Below, in pieces: positions 43,206-51,488 of a DNA stretch of 64,000 bases. Numbering within the stretch: the stretch's first letter is position 1; each line of letters starts with the position of its first letter. Both the position numbers and the translations under genes were made by a program. The stretch spans positions 152,132 through 216,131 of the forward strand of contig JAPLPE010000017.1 in the NCBI GenBank assembly GCA_026400355.1, written 5' to 3'. The notes below the pieces were generated by a model that was given only the letters and a program-made list of their open reading frames with translations, was not told the origin of the DNA and made no database searches. Source of the DNA: Rhodobacterales bacterium. GTDB taxonomy: Bacteria; Pseudomonadota; Alphaproteobacteria; Rhodobacterales; Rhodobacteraceae.

Positions 43206-44399
43206 ATGACACCCCGATTTGCGCAACGCATGGCAACGGTCCGGCCCTCGGCCATCCGCGAACTGCTGGCCCTTGGGGCCGATCCGTCGATCATTTCCTT
43301 TGGCGGCGGCTACCCCGATGCAACTCTTTTCCCGGCTGCGCAACTCGACACCATCTTTCATGAGATCATCCGTGCGCCCGGCGGGACGGCAATGCAGTAT
43401 GCGCCTTCAAACGGGCTTCCCCGCCTTCGGGAACAGATCGCCGGGTTGATGACCACCGATGGCACGCCAAGCACCGCCGAGGATGTTCTTGTCCTGCAGG
43501 GGTCCCAACAGGGGCTCGATTTCGCGGCGCGGATGTTCGTTGACCCGGGTGATGTGATCGTGACCGAAGACCCTACCTTCCTCGGTGCTCTGATCGCCTT
43601 TGCGCCAAGTCAGCCGCGTTATGCGGCGGTCCCGGTTGATGCACACGGCATGCAGACGGAAAGGCTTGAAGCAATACTCAAAGCAAATCCCCGGGCCCGC
43701 ATGATCTACACCGTGCCGGATTTCCAGAATCCGACCGGCGTCACGCTTTCACGCGCCCGCCGCAGGCAGTTGATTGCACTGGCAAACGCATATGATCTGA
43801 TCGTGCTGGAAGACACGCCCTACCGGCACATCCGCTTTTCGGGCGAAAGCCTCCCGACGCTCAAGTCACTCGATACCGAGGGGCGCGTCATTCATCTGGG
43901 AAGTTTCTCGAAGGTCCTTGTTCCCGCCCTGCGCATCGGCTGGGCCGTCGCATCGCCGCTGATCCTTGAACGCATGGGCCTGCTCAAGGTCGCGGCCGAT
44001 ACCCAGACCTCAACACTCAATATGGCGGCCGCCAGTCTGTTCCTCGACCGCTACGACCTTGCGGCCCATATCGCGACCCTGCGATCAGCCTATCGGCACA
44101 AGAAGGATGTGATGCTGGACGCCATGCGCCGGCATTTCCCGCAAGAGATCACTGTGACAGATCCAGAGGGCGGCCTCTTCACCTGGGCCACCTTCCAGAA
44201 AGGTTTCGATGCGGCTGACTTCATGCGCAACGTGGCCCTTCCTCTGGCGCGGGTCGCCTATGTGCCCGGTGGCACTTTCTTTCCGGTCATGCCGCGCCCG
44301 AATTTCGCGCGCCTCAACTTCTCCTCTGCATCAGAAGACAACATCCTCAAGGGCATCAAAGCCCTTGGTGATGCCCTGAAATCCCACCATTTTCCCTGA
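43206..44399 (+). CDS. PLP-dependent aminotransferase, class I/II (2-aminoadipate type)
   Basis: The 397-residue enzyme has the fold of LysN/ARO8-like aminotransferases: SFGGGYPDATLFP and YAPSNGLPRLREQIAGLM near the start, PDFQNPTGVTLSRARR for the PLP-ring contacts, and the Schiff-base lysine in HLGSFSKVLVPALRIGW. The conserved RLNFSSASEDNI ends the fold. Unlike MocR regulators it lacks an N-terminal helix-turn-helix. The substrate is not evident; it sits beside an RraA-like gene that may be in the same operon. Confidence 0.85.
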   Translation: MTPRFAQRMATVRPSAIRELLALGADPSIISFGGGYPDATLFPAAQLDTIFHEIIRAPGGTAMQYAPSNGLPRLREQIAGLMTTDGTPSTAEDVLVLQGSQQGLDFAARMFVDPGDVIVTEDPTFLGALIAFAPSQPRYAAVPVDAHGMQTERLEAILKANPRARMIYTVPDFQNPTGVTLSRARRRQLIALANAYDLIVLEDTPYRHIRFSGESLPTLKSLDTEGRVIHLGSFSKVLVPALRIGWAVASPLILERMGLLKVAADTQTSTLNMAAASLFLDRYDLAAHIATLRSAYRHKKDVMLDAMRRHFPQEITVTDPEGGLFTWATFQKGFDAADFMRNVALPLARVAYVPGGTFFPVMPRPNFARLNFSSASEDNILKGIKALGDALKSHHFP

Positions 44400-44412
44400 T
44401 CGGAAGTCGCAT

Positions 44413-45084
44413 ATGCCCGTCACGATCTTTACGCCGCCCCCGTCATCTCTGACTTCTGCGGAAATCGACTGCTGGCGCAAGGTCCCCGTTGCCGTCGCCG
44501 TGGATCTTGGCCGCGACGCCGGACAGATTGATCCGGCCGTCCGGCCCCTCCGGCCCGCCGGAACCCAACCCCACCTCTTCGGTCAGGCCGTGACCGTGCG
44601 CTGCGAAGCACCCGACTTCGGTGCCGTGGTCCATGTGCTTGACATCATCCAAAGCGGGCAGGTCCTTGTGATTGATGCTGCAGGTCACCGCGATACCGCA
44701 ATGATCGGCGACATCCTGTCCGGCCACCTGCGCAACAAAGGCGTGTCCGGCGTGATCTGTGACGGTGCAGTGCGCGACACCGGTACCCTGGGCCGCTGGG
44801 ACGATTTCGCCGTCTTCTCGCGCTGGATCACCCCGCGCGGCCCGAACGGTGCGGACCGTGGTGCCGTCAACCTGCCGGTCGTGATCGGCGGCTGCCTTGT
44901 GTCGCCAGGGGATCTCGTCATCGGCGACGACGATGGCCTTGTTTGTCTTTCGCCTTCAGTTGTCCGCGCCCGCATTGCCGATGCCGACGCAAAACTGGCC
45001 CGTGAAGAGGGCTGGATCGCAAGCCTGGCCTCAGGCAAGTCCGCACTGGAAGTGTTTGGCCTTGCCCCAGCGATGCGGGGCTGA
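44413..45084 (+). CDS. RraA-like protein (HMG aldolase/oxaloacetate decarboxylase family)
   Basis: The 223-residue protein has the fold of the RraA/4-hydroxy-4-methyl-2-oxoglutarate aldolase family: a central glycine-rich GDILSGHLRNKGVSGVICDGAVRDT with the substrate arginine and aspartate near residue 117, and DLVIGDDDGLVCLSPSVV. Members split oxo-acids or, in E. coli, inhibit RNase E. The enzymatic reading fits better next to catabolic genes. It begins 13 bases after the aminotransferase and converges with the SDR gene. Confidence 0.82.
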   Translation: MPVTIFTPPPSSLTSAEIDCWRKVPVAVAVDLGRDAGQIDPAVRPLRPAGTQPHLFGQAVTVRCEAPDFGAVVHVLDIIQSGQVLVIDAAGHRDTAMIGDILSGHLRNKGVSGVICDGAVRDTGTLGRWDDFAVFSRWITPRGPNGADRGAVNLPVVIGGCLVSPGDLVIGDDDGLVCLSPSVVRARIADADAKLAREEGWIASLASGKSALEVFGLAPAMRG

Positions 45085-45086
45085 CC

Positions 45087-45848
45087 CTAGCCCGCGAAAC
45101 GCGCTGTCAGACCGCCATCGGCCTTCCAGTTGGCCCCTGTCACGAACGAAGCTTCGTCCGACAGCAGGAAAACGATGCAGTTGGCAATTTCGCGGGGCGT
45201 TGCGATGCGGCGCATCGGATGGGTCTCCAGCACCTTTTCCCGCAGTTCAGGTTCATGTTGGTCAAAGAATTCCTTCACCAGCGCCGTCTCGGTATAGCCC
45301 GGCGACAGCGCATTCACCCGGATCTGATGGGGACCTACCTCAAGCGCGAGTGACCGGGTCAGCCCGACAAGACCCGATTTGGCGGCGGCATATGGAAAGA
45401 ACCCCGGATAGGTCATGTCGGCGTGAACGGATGCGATATTGACGATGGACCCTGCCTTTGCCGCAATCATGCCGGGCAGAACGGCCCGCGCCGCCAGCCA
45501 TGCCGCCTTGAGATCGACTGCGAAAACATCGTCCCATTCCGCTTCGGTCATCCCGACCGGGTCAGCATAGGAATTGCGCCCTGCATTGTTGACAAGTCCG
45601 GTCACAGGCCCGAAACGGGCCACAGCTGCGGTCGCGACACGCGCGATATCGTCGGCGCTGGTGACATTGCCCTGCCCGAAATGGCACCGGTCAATCCCCA
45701 GCCCCGCGGCAAGTTTCGCCCCGGCAGCGGCCTCAAGGTCTATGAAGCTGACCCGGGCCCCTTCTTCGAGTGCCTTTTCGACCGTGGCCGCGCCAATCCC
45801 CCGGCTGCCGCCCGTCACAAAAACATGCTGCCCGTCAAGCCTGCCCAT
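45087..45848 (-). CDS. SDR family oxidoreductase
   Basis: The 253-residue short-chain dehydrogenase has the cofactor motif VTGGSRGIGAATVEKALEEGA, the structural VNNAGRNSYADP, and the catalytic Ser with YAAAKSGLVGLTRSLALEVGP (YxxxK). It lies six bases after the enolase-superfamily gene on the same strand, so it likely oxidises a sugar or sugar lactone in the same pathway (for example an aldose 1-dehydrogenase step). The exact sugar is not known. Confidence 0.88.
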   Translation of the reverse strand: MGRLDGQHVFVTGGSRGIGAATVEKALEEGARVSFIDLEAAAGAKLAAGLGIDRCHFGQGNVTSADDIARVATAAVARFGPVTGLVNNAGRNSYADPVGMTEAEWDDVFAVDLKAAWLAARAVLPGMIAAKAGSIVNIASVHADMTYPGFFPYAAAKSGLVGLTRSLALEVGPHQIRVNALSPGYTETALVKEFFDQHEPELREKVLETHPMRRIATPREIANCIVFLLSDEASFVTGANWKADGGLTARFAG

Positions 45849-45854
45849 CCGCCC

Positions 45855-47018
45855 TCACCAATCTGCCACTGACCCGTCGTGATGATACCACTGTATCGGC
45901 TTGGCCTCCTCGTAAGGATGACGGCTGGCCGCAGACTCATCAATCTCGATCCCGATCCCAAGCGCTTGTGGCGGCGTCACACAGCCCCCGACAATCGGCG
46001 CACCGCCCGTCACGACCTCGTCCCGCCACGGCACGTCAGACCGCATGACCTCCTGGATAAGGAAGTTGGGGGTCGCAAAGCCCAGATGGATGTTCACCAT
46101 CGTGGCAACCGGCCCCAGCGGGTTATGCGGGGCCATCGACACACCAAAGGTATCACAAAGTGCCGCAATCCTCCGGACCTCGGTGAGACCGCCCGCGTGG
46201 CAGACATCAGGCTGGGCAACGGCAATGGCCCCGGACTGCAGCAGGGGCAGAAACTCGCGCCGATGCACCAGCCGTTCGCCCGCCGCGATGGGGATCGTGG
46301 TGGACCGCGCGACCCGCGCGATACCTTCGCTGTCCTCGGGCTGGCACGGCTCCTCAAGAAACCAGGGCCTGTAGGGCTTGAGCACTTCGGCATACTGGAT
46401 CGCCATCGCGGCTGTCGTCCGCCCGTGAAGGTCCACCATGATATCCATGTCTTCACCCGCCCCTTCGCGCGCGGCGGCCATCAGGGCCTCTGCCTGCCGA
46501 AGGGCTGCCAGACCGTCAAGCGGGGCCGTCTTGCCCACCGCCAGTATCTTGACCGCACTGAACCCATCCGCCTTCGACCGCGCCGCCTTTTCCGCAAACG
46601 ACCCGACCTGCGCCGAGTCATAGACCGCCGTCGAATCCCCGCCACCCAGATGGTCGTACATACGCAGCCGGTTCCTGGTGAGCCCGCCAAGCAACTGCCA
46701 AAGAGGAATGCCCAGATCCTTGGACTTCAGGTCATAAAGCGCCTGGTCGATCCCTGACAGCGCCGACATCGTGACGATGCCGCCCTTGAAGAAGGGGTGG
46801 CGGAACATGACCTGCCAGAGGTGTTCGATGTTGCGGGGGTCTTCGCCCACAATCAGTGGGGCCAGATCCTCGATAGCCCCAACCACGGCCCGCGTCTGAA
46901 ACTCAAGTGTCGCCTCACCCAATCCGGTAAGACCCGGCACATCGGTCTCGACCCGGACAAAGATCCAGTTGCGCAGACGGGCGTTGACCACCTGCGCCGA
47001 GATCCGTGTGATCTTCAT
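45855..47018 (-). CDS. Enolase-superfamily dehydratase (D-galactonate dehydratase-like)
   Basis: The 387-residue protein has the mandelate racemase/muconate lactonizing fold. Metal ligands are seen in order: IMVDLHGRTTAA (Asp and the catalytic His), FLEEPCQPED (Glu) and IAAGERLVHR (Glu); MAPHNPLGPVATMVN has the base histidine. N-terminal capping domain residues MYDHLGGGDS are typical of sugar-acid dehydratases. It would dehydrate an aldonate such as galactonate to a 2-keto-3-deoxy acid. The specific acid cannot be assigned from sequence. It is five bases from the permease gene. Confidence 0.88.
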   Translation of the reverse strand: MKITRISAQVVNARLRNWIFVRVETDVPGLTGLGEATLEFQTRAVVGAIEDLAPLIVGEDPRNIEHLWQVMFRHPFFKGGIVTMSALSGIDQALYDLKSKDLGIPLWQLLGGLTRNRLRMYDHLGGGDSTAVYDSAQVGSFAEKAARSKADGFSAVKILAVGKTAPLDGLAALRQAEALMAAAREGAGEDMDIMVDLHGRTTAAMAIQYAEVLKPYRPWFLEEPCQPEDSEGIARVARSTTIPIAAGERLVHRREFLPLLQSGAIAVAQPDVCHAGGLTEVRRIAALCDTFGVSMAPHNPLGPVATMVNIHLGFATPNFLIQEVMRSDVPWRDEVVTGGAPIVGGCVTPPQALGIGIEIDESAASRHPYEEAKPIQWYHHDGSVADW

Positions 47019-47022
47019 CGAC

Positions 47023-48045
47023 CTACCGCCCGGTCATCGACTGACGGCGGATCTTGCGGTCGATGAGCGTCTGCAGCACGACCGACACCACAATGACCAA
47101 CCCAAAGGCAAGCTGGGTGTAGAAAGCGTTGATCCCCGCACTGACAATTCCCGCATTGATCGCACCAATGATGTAAGAAGCCACAAAGGTGCCAACCACG
47201 CTTCCCGTGCCGCCAAAGACGGAAGTACCGCCCAGAAAGACCGAGGCAATCGTGTTCAGCAGAAACCCCTCACCCGTCGTGGGCCAGAAGTAATACCCGT
47301 AGATCGACGTCATCAGGCCCGAAAACGTGGCCATCAGCCCCACGAGGATGAAGGAACGGGTCTTTACGCTGACCGCGTCAATACCCATCAGACGGGCGGA
47401 TGTCGGGTTGTCGCCCACAAGAAAGACATGCGCGCCAAAACGGGTGCGATTGAGAAGAAACCACGCACCGATCAGGATCACCACCATCCAGATCGTCTGG
47501 ATCGGTATACCAAAGAGCGTGGACCGGAAGATGGCATGCATTGCCGGATAATCTTCGGCAGTCAAGGGAACACCCGTCCCATTCATCAGGACCAGTTCAA
47601 GACCTCGGAACAGGAACGACGTCCCGATCGTGATCACCAGCGACGGGATGTTCAGATAGGATACAAGTGCCCCGTTGATCCATCCGCAGACCGCACCTGT
47701 CGCAAAGGCCGCGACAAGACCCACGGGCCAGCCCCCCCCGGCCTGCACGACAAGGCAGAATGCCGCCGTGCCCAAAGCCATGATCGAGGGGAAGGACAGA
47801 TCGATCTCGCCTGTGATGACGACAAAGGTCAACGCAATTGCAATGATGCCGAACTGAGGCGTTGTCTGCGCAAAGGCAAGATAGATATTCGCGTTGGTAA
47901 ACACAGTCGGGGCAGCCGCCACAAAACCCAGCCACATGACCAGACCCACCCCGATGATCCCCATCTGCGATCCGTAGCGGCGCAGAAACGAAGGAGGGGC
48001 CACGCGGTTGTCGGCGGGTTTCTTGATGGTCGTTTCAGAACTCAT
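47023..48045 (-). CDS. Sugar ABC transporter permease (RbsC family)
   Basis: The 340-residue integral membrane protein has about ten hydrophobic helices and the family motif near VITGEIDLSFPSIMALGTAAFC, plus the conserved TAEDYPAMHAIFRSTLFGIP and GTSFLFRGLELVLMNG. It forms the channel of the importer with the ATPase encoded 12 bases upstream. The ribose-type subfamily carries many pentoses, hexoses and related compounds. Confidence 0.9.
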   Translation of the reverse strand: MSSETTIKKPADNRVAPPSFLRRYGSQMGIIGVGLVMWLGFVAAAPTVFTNANIYLAFAQTTPQFGIIAIALTFVVITGEIDLSFPSIMALGTAAFCLVVQAGGGWPVGLVAAFATGAVCGWINGALVSYLNIPSLVITIGTSFLFRGLELVLMNGTGVPLTAEDYPAMHAIFRSTLFGIPIQTIWMVVILIGAWFLLNRTRFGAHVFLVGDNPTSARLMGIDAVSVKTRSFILVGLMATFSGLMTSIYGYYFWPTTGEGFLLNTIASVFLGGTSVFGGTGSVVGTFVASYIIGAINAGIVSAGINAFYTQLAFGLVIVVSVVLQTLIDRKIRRQSMTGR

Positions 48046-48057
48046 GACATCCGCCCC

Positions 48058-48843
48058 TCAGGTCAAAGAGCCGGTCCGGGCAACCCGGTACAGCCGGTCG
48101 ATCAGGTCTTCCATGGAAATCTGGGTCTTGTCATAGACGCCCGCCACCTTGCCGCGGTCGAGCACATAAAGCCGGTCCACGACCGGATAGACGTGAAAGA
48201 TGTTGTGGTCGATGAAGATCGCCGATTTGCCGACAGCCTTGATGTTGCGGACGAAATCGAGCGTCTTGCCGGTCTCGGTGAGCGAAAGCCCCATCGTGGG
48301 TTCGTCGAGAATAACAAGATTGGCATCGAAATAGAGAGCGCGCGTGATGGCAACGCCCTGCTTTTCCCCGCCCGACATCGTGGAAACGACGTTGTCCGGA
48401 TGCACGGCGGCCGAGGTAAAGCCCATATGCTCGCTCATCAGCCGTGCGGATTCAGACCGCATCTTCTTGACGTCAAGCAGGCCCCATTTCGTCCGGGGTT
48501 CGCGTCCCATGAACATGTTGCGCCAGATCGGCTGCTTCTCACACAGCGCCCGTTCCTGATAGACGGTCTCGATCCCCAGATCCCGCGCACGGGCCACCGA
48601 CCAGTCATCGATGAGTTTGCCGTTGAACCATATCTCGCCGCCCGGATCGGGGCGGTGAAAGCCCATCACGGTCTTGACCAGCGTGGACTTGCCCGCGCCG
48701 TTGTCGCCCAGGAGGCCCACGATTTCGCCCGGGTAAACGGCAAAATCGATGCCCGAAAGCGAGCGGACCTCGCCAAAGGTCTTGGACACATTGCGCAGTT
48801 CGATCACCGGCGTTCCTGCCGGTGTCGGGGTGGTCTCGGACAT
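48058..48843 (-). CDS. Sugar ABC transporter ATP-binding protein (single domain)
   Basis: The 261-residue ATPase has Walker A GLLGDNGAGKSTLVKTVMG, the signature TMSGGEKQGVAITRALYFD and Walker B NLVILDEPTMGLSLTE. It has one ABC domain, unlike RbsA or XylG, which have two. Some alphaproteobacterial sugar importers of this type are single-domain and would work as dimers. The ATG at 48843 has the AAGGG site; the upstream extension is not family-like. It is downstream of the binding-protein gene across a hairpin. Confidence 0.9.
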   Translation of the reverse strand: MSETTPTPAGTPVIELRNVSKTFGEVRSLSGIDFAVYPGEIVGLLGDNGAGKSTLVKTVMGFHRPDPGGEIWFNGKLIDDWSVARARDLGIETVYQERALCEKQPIWRNMFMGREPRTKWGLLDVKKMRSESARLMSEHMGFTSAAVHPDNVVSTMSGGEKQGVAITRALYFDANLVILDEPTMGLSLTETGKTLDFVRNIKAVGKSAIFIDHNIFHVYPVVDRLYVLDRGKVAGVYDKTQISMEDLIDRLYRVARTGSLT

Positions 48844-48863
48844 GGTCAACCCTTCAGGAAAAC

Positions 48864-48888
48864 GGCCCCCGGCGATATGCCGGGGGCC
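48864..48888 (-). terminator. Intercistronic stem-loop after the binding-protein gene
   Basis: GGCCCCCGGC (48864-48873) and GCCGGGGGCC (48879-48888) form a perfect 10-bp stem with a GATAT loop, and TTTT follows on the minus strand. It lies between the binding-protein stop and the ATPase start. This is a typical partial terminator or mRNA-stabilising stem that raises binding protein over ATPase and permease. Confidence 0.7.
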
Positions 48889-48895
48889 TTTTGCA

Positions 48896-49897
48896 TCAGC
48901 GGATTTCGACCGCTGCAAGCGGGGCCACTGCATCCACGTTGGTGGCGTCCACAAAGGCACCAGCCGTATTGATGTCGAGTCCCGAGAAACCGTACTTTTC
49001 GGTCAGGCAGATGTTCAGGATCGGCAGATAGCCTTGCAGGAACGGCTGCTGGTCGATGACAAGGTTCTGGAACCCGTCCTTTACCGCCTGCGCGGTGTTG
49101 GGCGACATGTCGAAGCCCGCGAAATAGACCTGGCCGGGGGTCAGGCCTGCGGCCTGTGCATAGACGCCCACATTGGATGTCAGACCACCATGATCCGTCA
49201 CGACAATCTTGACGCCCGGGTTTGCGCCCATCAGGCCGACGAAGGTGGCCGTCCCGGCATTGGGATCGGCATTCGTCGCCGCGTCGATTTCCTGATAGAT
49301 CACATTCAGGCCGGCTTCGGTGAAGGCGTCGATGACGCCGACTGTCCGCTGCCCCCGATCGCCACCCTGCCCTTGCAGGCCCCAGACAAACACCGAATCG
49401 CCCGCTACGACGCCCGACCGCTTCACCGCCTCTGCGGCCAGAGCATGGCCGGCGGCATAGTTCGGTGCGCCGACATAGCCAAAACCGTTCGGTGCAAACT
49501 TGGCCTGGCTGTCGGGCAGCGAGGTGTTCAGCGTGGTAAAGATGATGCCGGAGTCAAAGGCCTGCTGCACAATCGGGCCGGTTGCCGCTTCGCCCGCGAA
49601 CCCGTAGGTCGCGATCCCGTTCACGCCGGTCGCAACAGCCTGCTGGATCTGCTGGAGCATCAGGTTGGGGTCCCAGTTCGAGAAATAGTAGGTCACGGTG
49701 GGCCCGAGGTCGAGTTCGGCCTGCCGGAAGCCGTTATAGACGTTATTGGCGAACACACCGCCCTGCGGGCCGCCGGGGAACGCCGCGATGGTGACACCCG
49801 AGCACCACTTTTCCGTCGGATCGGCCGTCACGCCAGTCGCCAGAAATGCAGCCGCAGAACAGGCCGCAGCCTGAAGCCAGAACTTGCCAGAAATCAT
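48896..49897 (-). CDS. Sugar ABC transporter substrate-binding protein
   Basis: The 333-residue periplasmic protein has a Sec signal peptide (cleavage near VTA-D, residue 25) and the two-lobe fold of the ribose-type family (PF13407): VATGVNGIATYGFAGEA, KIVVTDHGGLTSNVGVYAQAAG and PGQVYFAGFDMSPNTAQAVKDGF. A cysteine at the mature N-terminus (WCSGVTI) and one at ICLTEK could form a disulfide. The ATG at 49897 has the strong site GGGAGGA. It is the first gene of the importer and divergent from the GntR gene, which likely controls it. Confidence 0.93.
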   Translation of the reverse strand: MISGKFWLQAAACSAAAFLATGVTADPTEKWCSGVTIAAFPGGPQGGVFANNVYNGFRQAELDLGPTVTYYFSNWDPNLMLQQIQQAVATGVNGIATYGFAGEAATGPIVQQAFDSGIIFTTLNTSLPDSQAKFAPNGFGYVGAPNYAAGHALAAEAVKRSGVVAGDSVFVWGLQGQGGDRGQRTVGVIDAFTEAGLNVIYQEIDAATNADPNAGTATFVGLMGANPGVKIVVTDHGGLTSNVGVYAQAAGLTPGQVYFAGFDMSPNTAQAVKDGFQNLVIDQQPFLQGYLPILNICLTEKYGFSGLDINTAGAFVDATNVDAVAPLAAVEIR

Positions 49898-49985
49898 TGT
49901 ATCCTCCCAAATGGATCGGACCCTACAGTGCAGTTGTTGGTCTTTCGCACGCCGGGGGCCACGATAAGAATCGCTAGTGGAATCA

Positions 49986-49997
49986 TACAAGCCTGTA
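49986..49997. promoter_or_regulatory. Candidate operator in the gntR-importer divergent region
   Basis: The 12-base sequence TACAAGCCTGTA has inverted TACA/TGTA ends and lies 89 bases upstream of the binding-protein start and 161 upstream of gntR. FCD-type GntR proteins often bind short palindromes of this size. It is only a candidate; no second copy was found in the interval. Confidence 0.3.
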
Positions 49998-50157
49998 AAG
50001 GATTCTCTGAAAGCGGTGCGTCGACGGAAAGATGGCCTTTGGTTTCATCCATTAGCGCCTTGTTTTTATGACAATGGCGCTGACCAGATTTTCAACGAGG
50101 TCCAGAAGCCGCGTAAGTCGGATTTACTGATCGCAAAACCTGTCCTACATCTTTGGC

Positions 50158-50919
50158 ATGACAACAGCTATTGATATCACATCGATTCGCAAGGCTCCCC
50201 TCACCTCTGCCGCCCGCAATGTCGCCGATCTCCTGTCTGACCAGATCATCGACAAGCTGCCGCTGGGTGCCCATCTGCCGTCCGAAGCCGAACTTGCCGC
50301 GCGCTTCAACGTCAGCCGCGTGACGATCCGTGAAGCGTTCAAGATCCTTGCCGGACGCGGGCTGGTTGGCCTCTCCCGGGGCAAGCGCGCCGTGGTGACG
50401 CAGCCTGACGGGGCGATGTTTGGAGCGTTCCTCAAGTCGCTGATCAAGTCCGACCCGAAATGCATGTTCGACCTTCTCCAGATCCGCCGGTCGCTTGAAA
50501 TCCAGTCCGTGACATTCGCTTGCCGCCACGCGAGCCGCTCCGGTCTGGCCGCCATCGAAGCGGCGCTGAATGCCATGCGGGACGCGGCACGCGCCATGCC
50601 CGAGAACGGGTACGATGCCACAGCCGATCTCGCCTTTGATCTGGCGGATGTGCAGTTCCATCAGGCGCTCGCTCTGGCCGGGGGTAACCGCGTGCTGACC
50701 TATCTTTTCGAAGCGATGGAAACATCACTGCTTGAAGCGTTCATGGCAAGCCATCGCGGCCAGACAAACACCGCTGCAGCCCTGCGGCTTGCTTTCGAAG
50801 AGCACCGGGCGATCTACGAGCACGTTGCCGCCCGCGACGAGCGTGCTGCGACAGATGCGATGCTGGCATTGCTGGCCCGCGCCGAAGTCAACCTGCACGC
50901 CGCTTACGGCCACCCCTGA
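50158..50919 (+). CDS. GntR family (FadR/FCD subfamily) transcriptional regulator
   Basis: The 253-residue protein has an N-terminal winged helix (LPSEAELAARFNVSRVTIREAFKILAGRGLV, about residues 40-70) and a C-terminal FCD ligand domain with the metal-binding helices (DLADVQFHQALALAGGN and FEEHRAIYEHVAARD). It is divergent from the sugar importer operon, so it most likely represses it until the sugar acid or a derivative is bound. Confidence 0.92.
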   Translation: MTTAIDITSIRKAPLTSAARNVADLLSDQIIDKLPLGAHLPSEAELAARFNVSRVTIREAFKILAGRGLVGLSRGKRAVVTQPDGAMFGAFLKSLIKSDPKCMFDLLQIRRSLEIQSVTFACRHASRSGLAAIEAALNAMRDAARAMPENGYDATADLAFDLADVQFHQALALAGGNRVLTYLFEAMETSLLEAFMASHRGQTNTAAALRLAFEEHRAIYEHVAARDERAATDAMLALLARAEVNLHAAYGHP

Positions 50920-51005
50920 CTTTCTCACGCCATCCGGGGCTTCTTGCCACACATCCTGTCAGCGCCCTACGCTGTACGGTGCCAGACGGCCCTCAGCAGG
51001 TCGGA

Positions 51006-51488
51006 TCAGGACAACGCAGCGTGTCGATGGCCCAGATCAACTCCAGAGCGATCAGTGATCACGCCCCGCAGAAACTCCACCGCCTCCCGCAGGTTCTCCT
51101 CCGCCCGAACACTCAGCCCCTCGCTGACCTCCCCGAACGCCTCCCCTGCGATCCCCAGCACCCACCCCTGAGGTTCAACCCCAAACAGCAACCGCGCCAA
51201 CGCCAGCGCGGCCTCGGGCGAGACCTGGTGGCTGCCCAGGTCCCCCGGTGCCTCGGACGGCACAAGAAAGAACCGGAACGGCCCCTCGATCCTCATCATC
51301 GCATCGGCAAAGATCACCACGTCGAACCCCGCCATCATCCCGGCGTGATCCACCGTCAGCTGATAGTCGGTCTCGACCGTCACTCCCGGCAGGCCCATCG
51401 CCTCAACCGAAGCCGCCAGGGCCGGCCCCAGCCCGTCATCCCCGCGCCCTGGGTTGCCATAGCCTATGACCAGAACCCGCCCGGTCAC
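51006..51488 (-). CDS. hoxW: Hydrogenase maturation protease (HoxW/HyaD type)
   Basis: The 160-residue nickel-dependent endopeptidase removes the C-terminal peptide of the hydrogenase large subunit after Ni insertion. It has the family motif VLVIGYGNPGRGDDGLGP (Asp17), an IFADAMMRIEG acidic site and GSHQVSPEAAL with the metal-binding histidine. The GTG at 51488 overlaps the hoxH stop region by four bases, so coupling with its substrate gene is tight. The GTG at 51494 is an alternative. Confidence 0.9.
   Translation of the reverse strand: MTGRVLVIGYGNPGRGDDGLGPALAASVEAMGLPGVTVETDYQLTVDHAGMMAGFDVVIFADAMMRIEGPFRFFLVPSEAPGDLGSHQVSPEAALALARLLFGVEPQGWVLGIAGEAFGEVSEGLSVRAEENLREAVEFLRGVITDRSGVDLGHRHAALS

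Noticed and set aside
46969..48972. 667-residue plus-strand ORF
   Set aside because: Shadow of the importer permease and ATPase genes.
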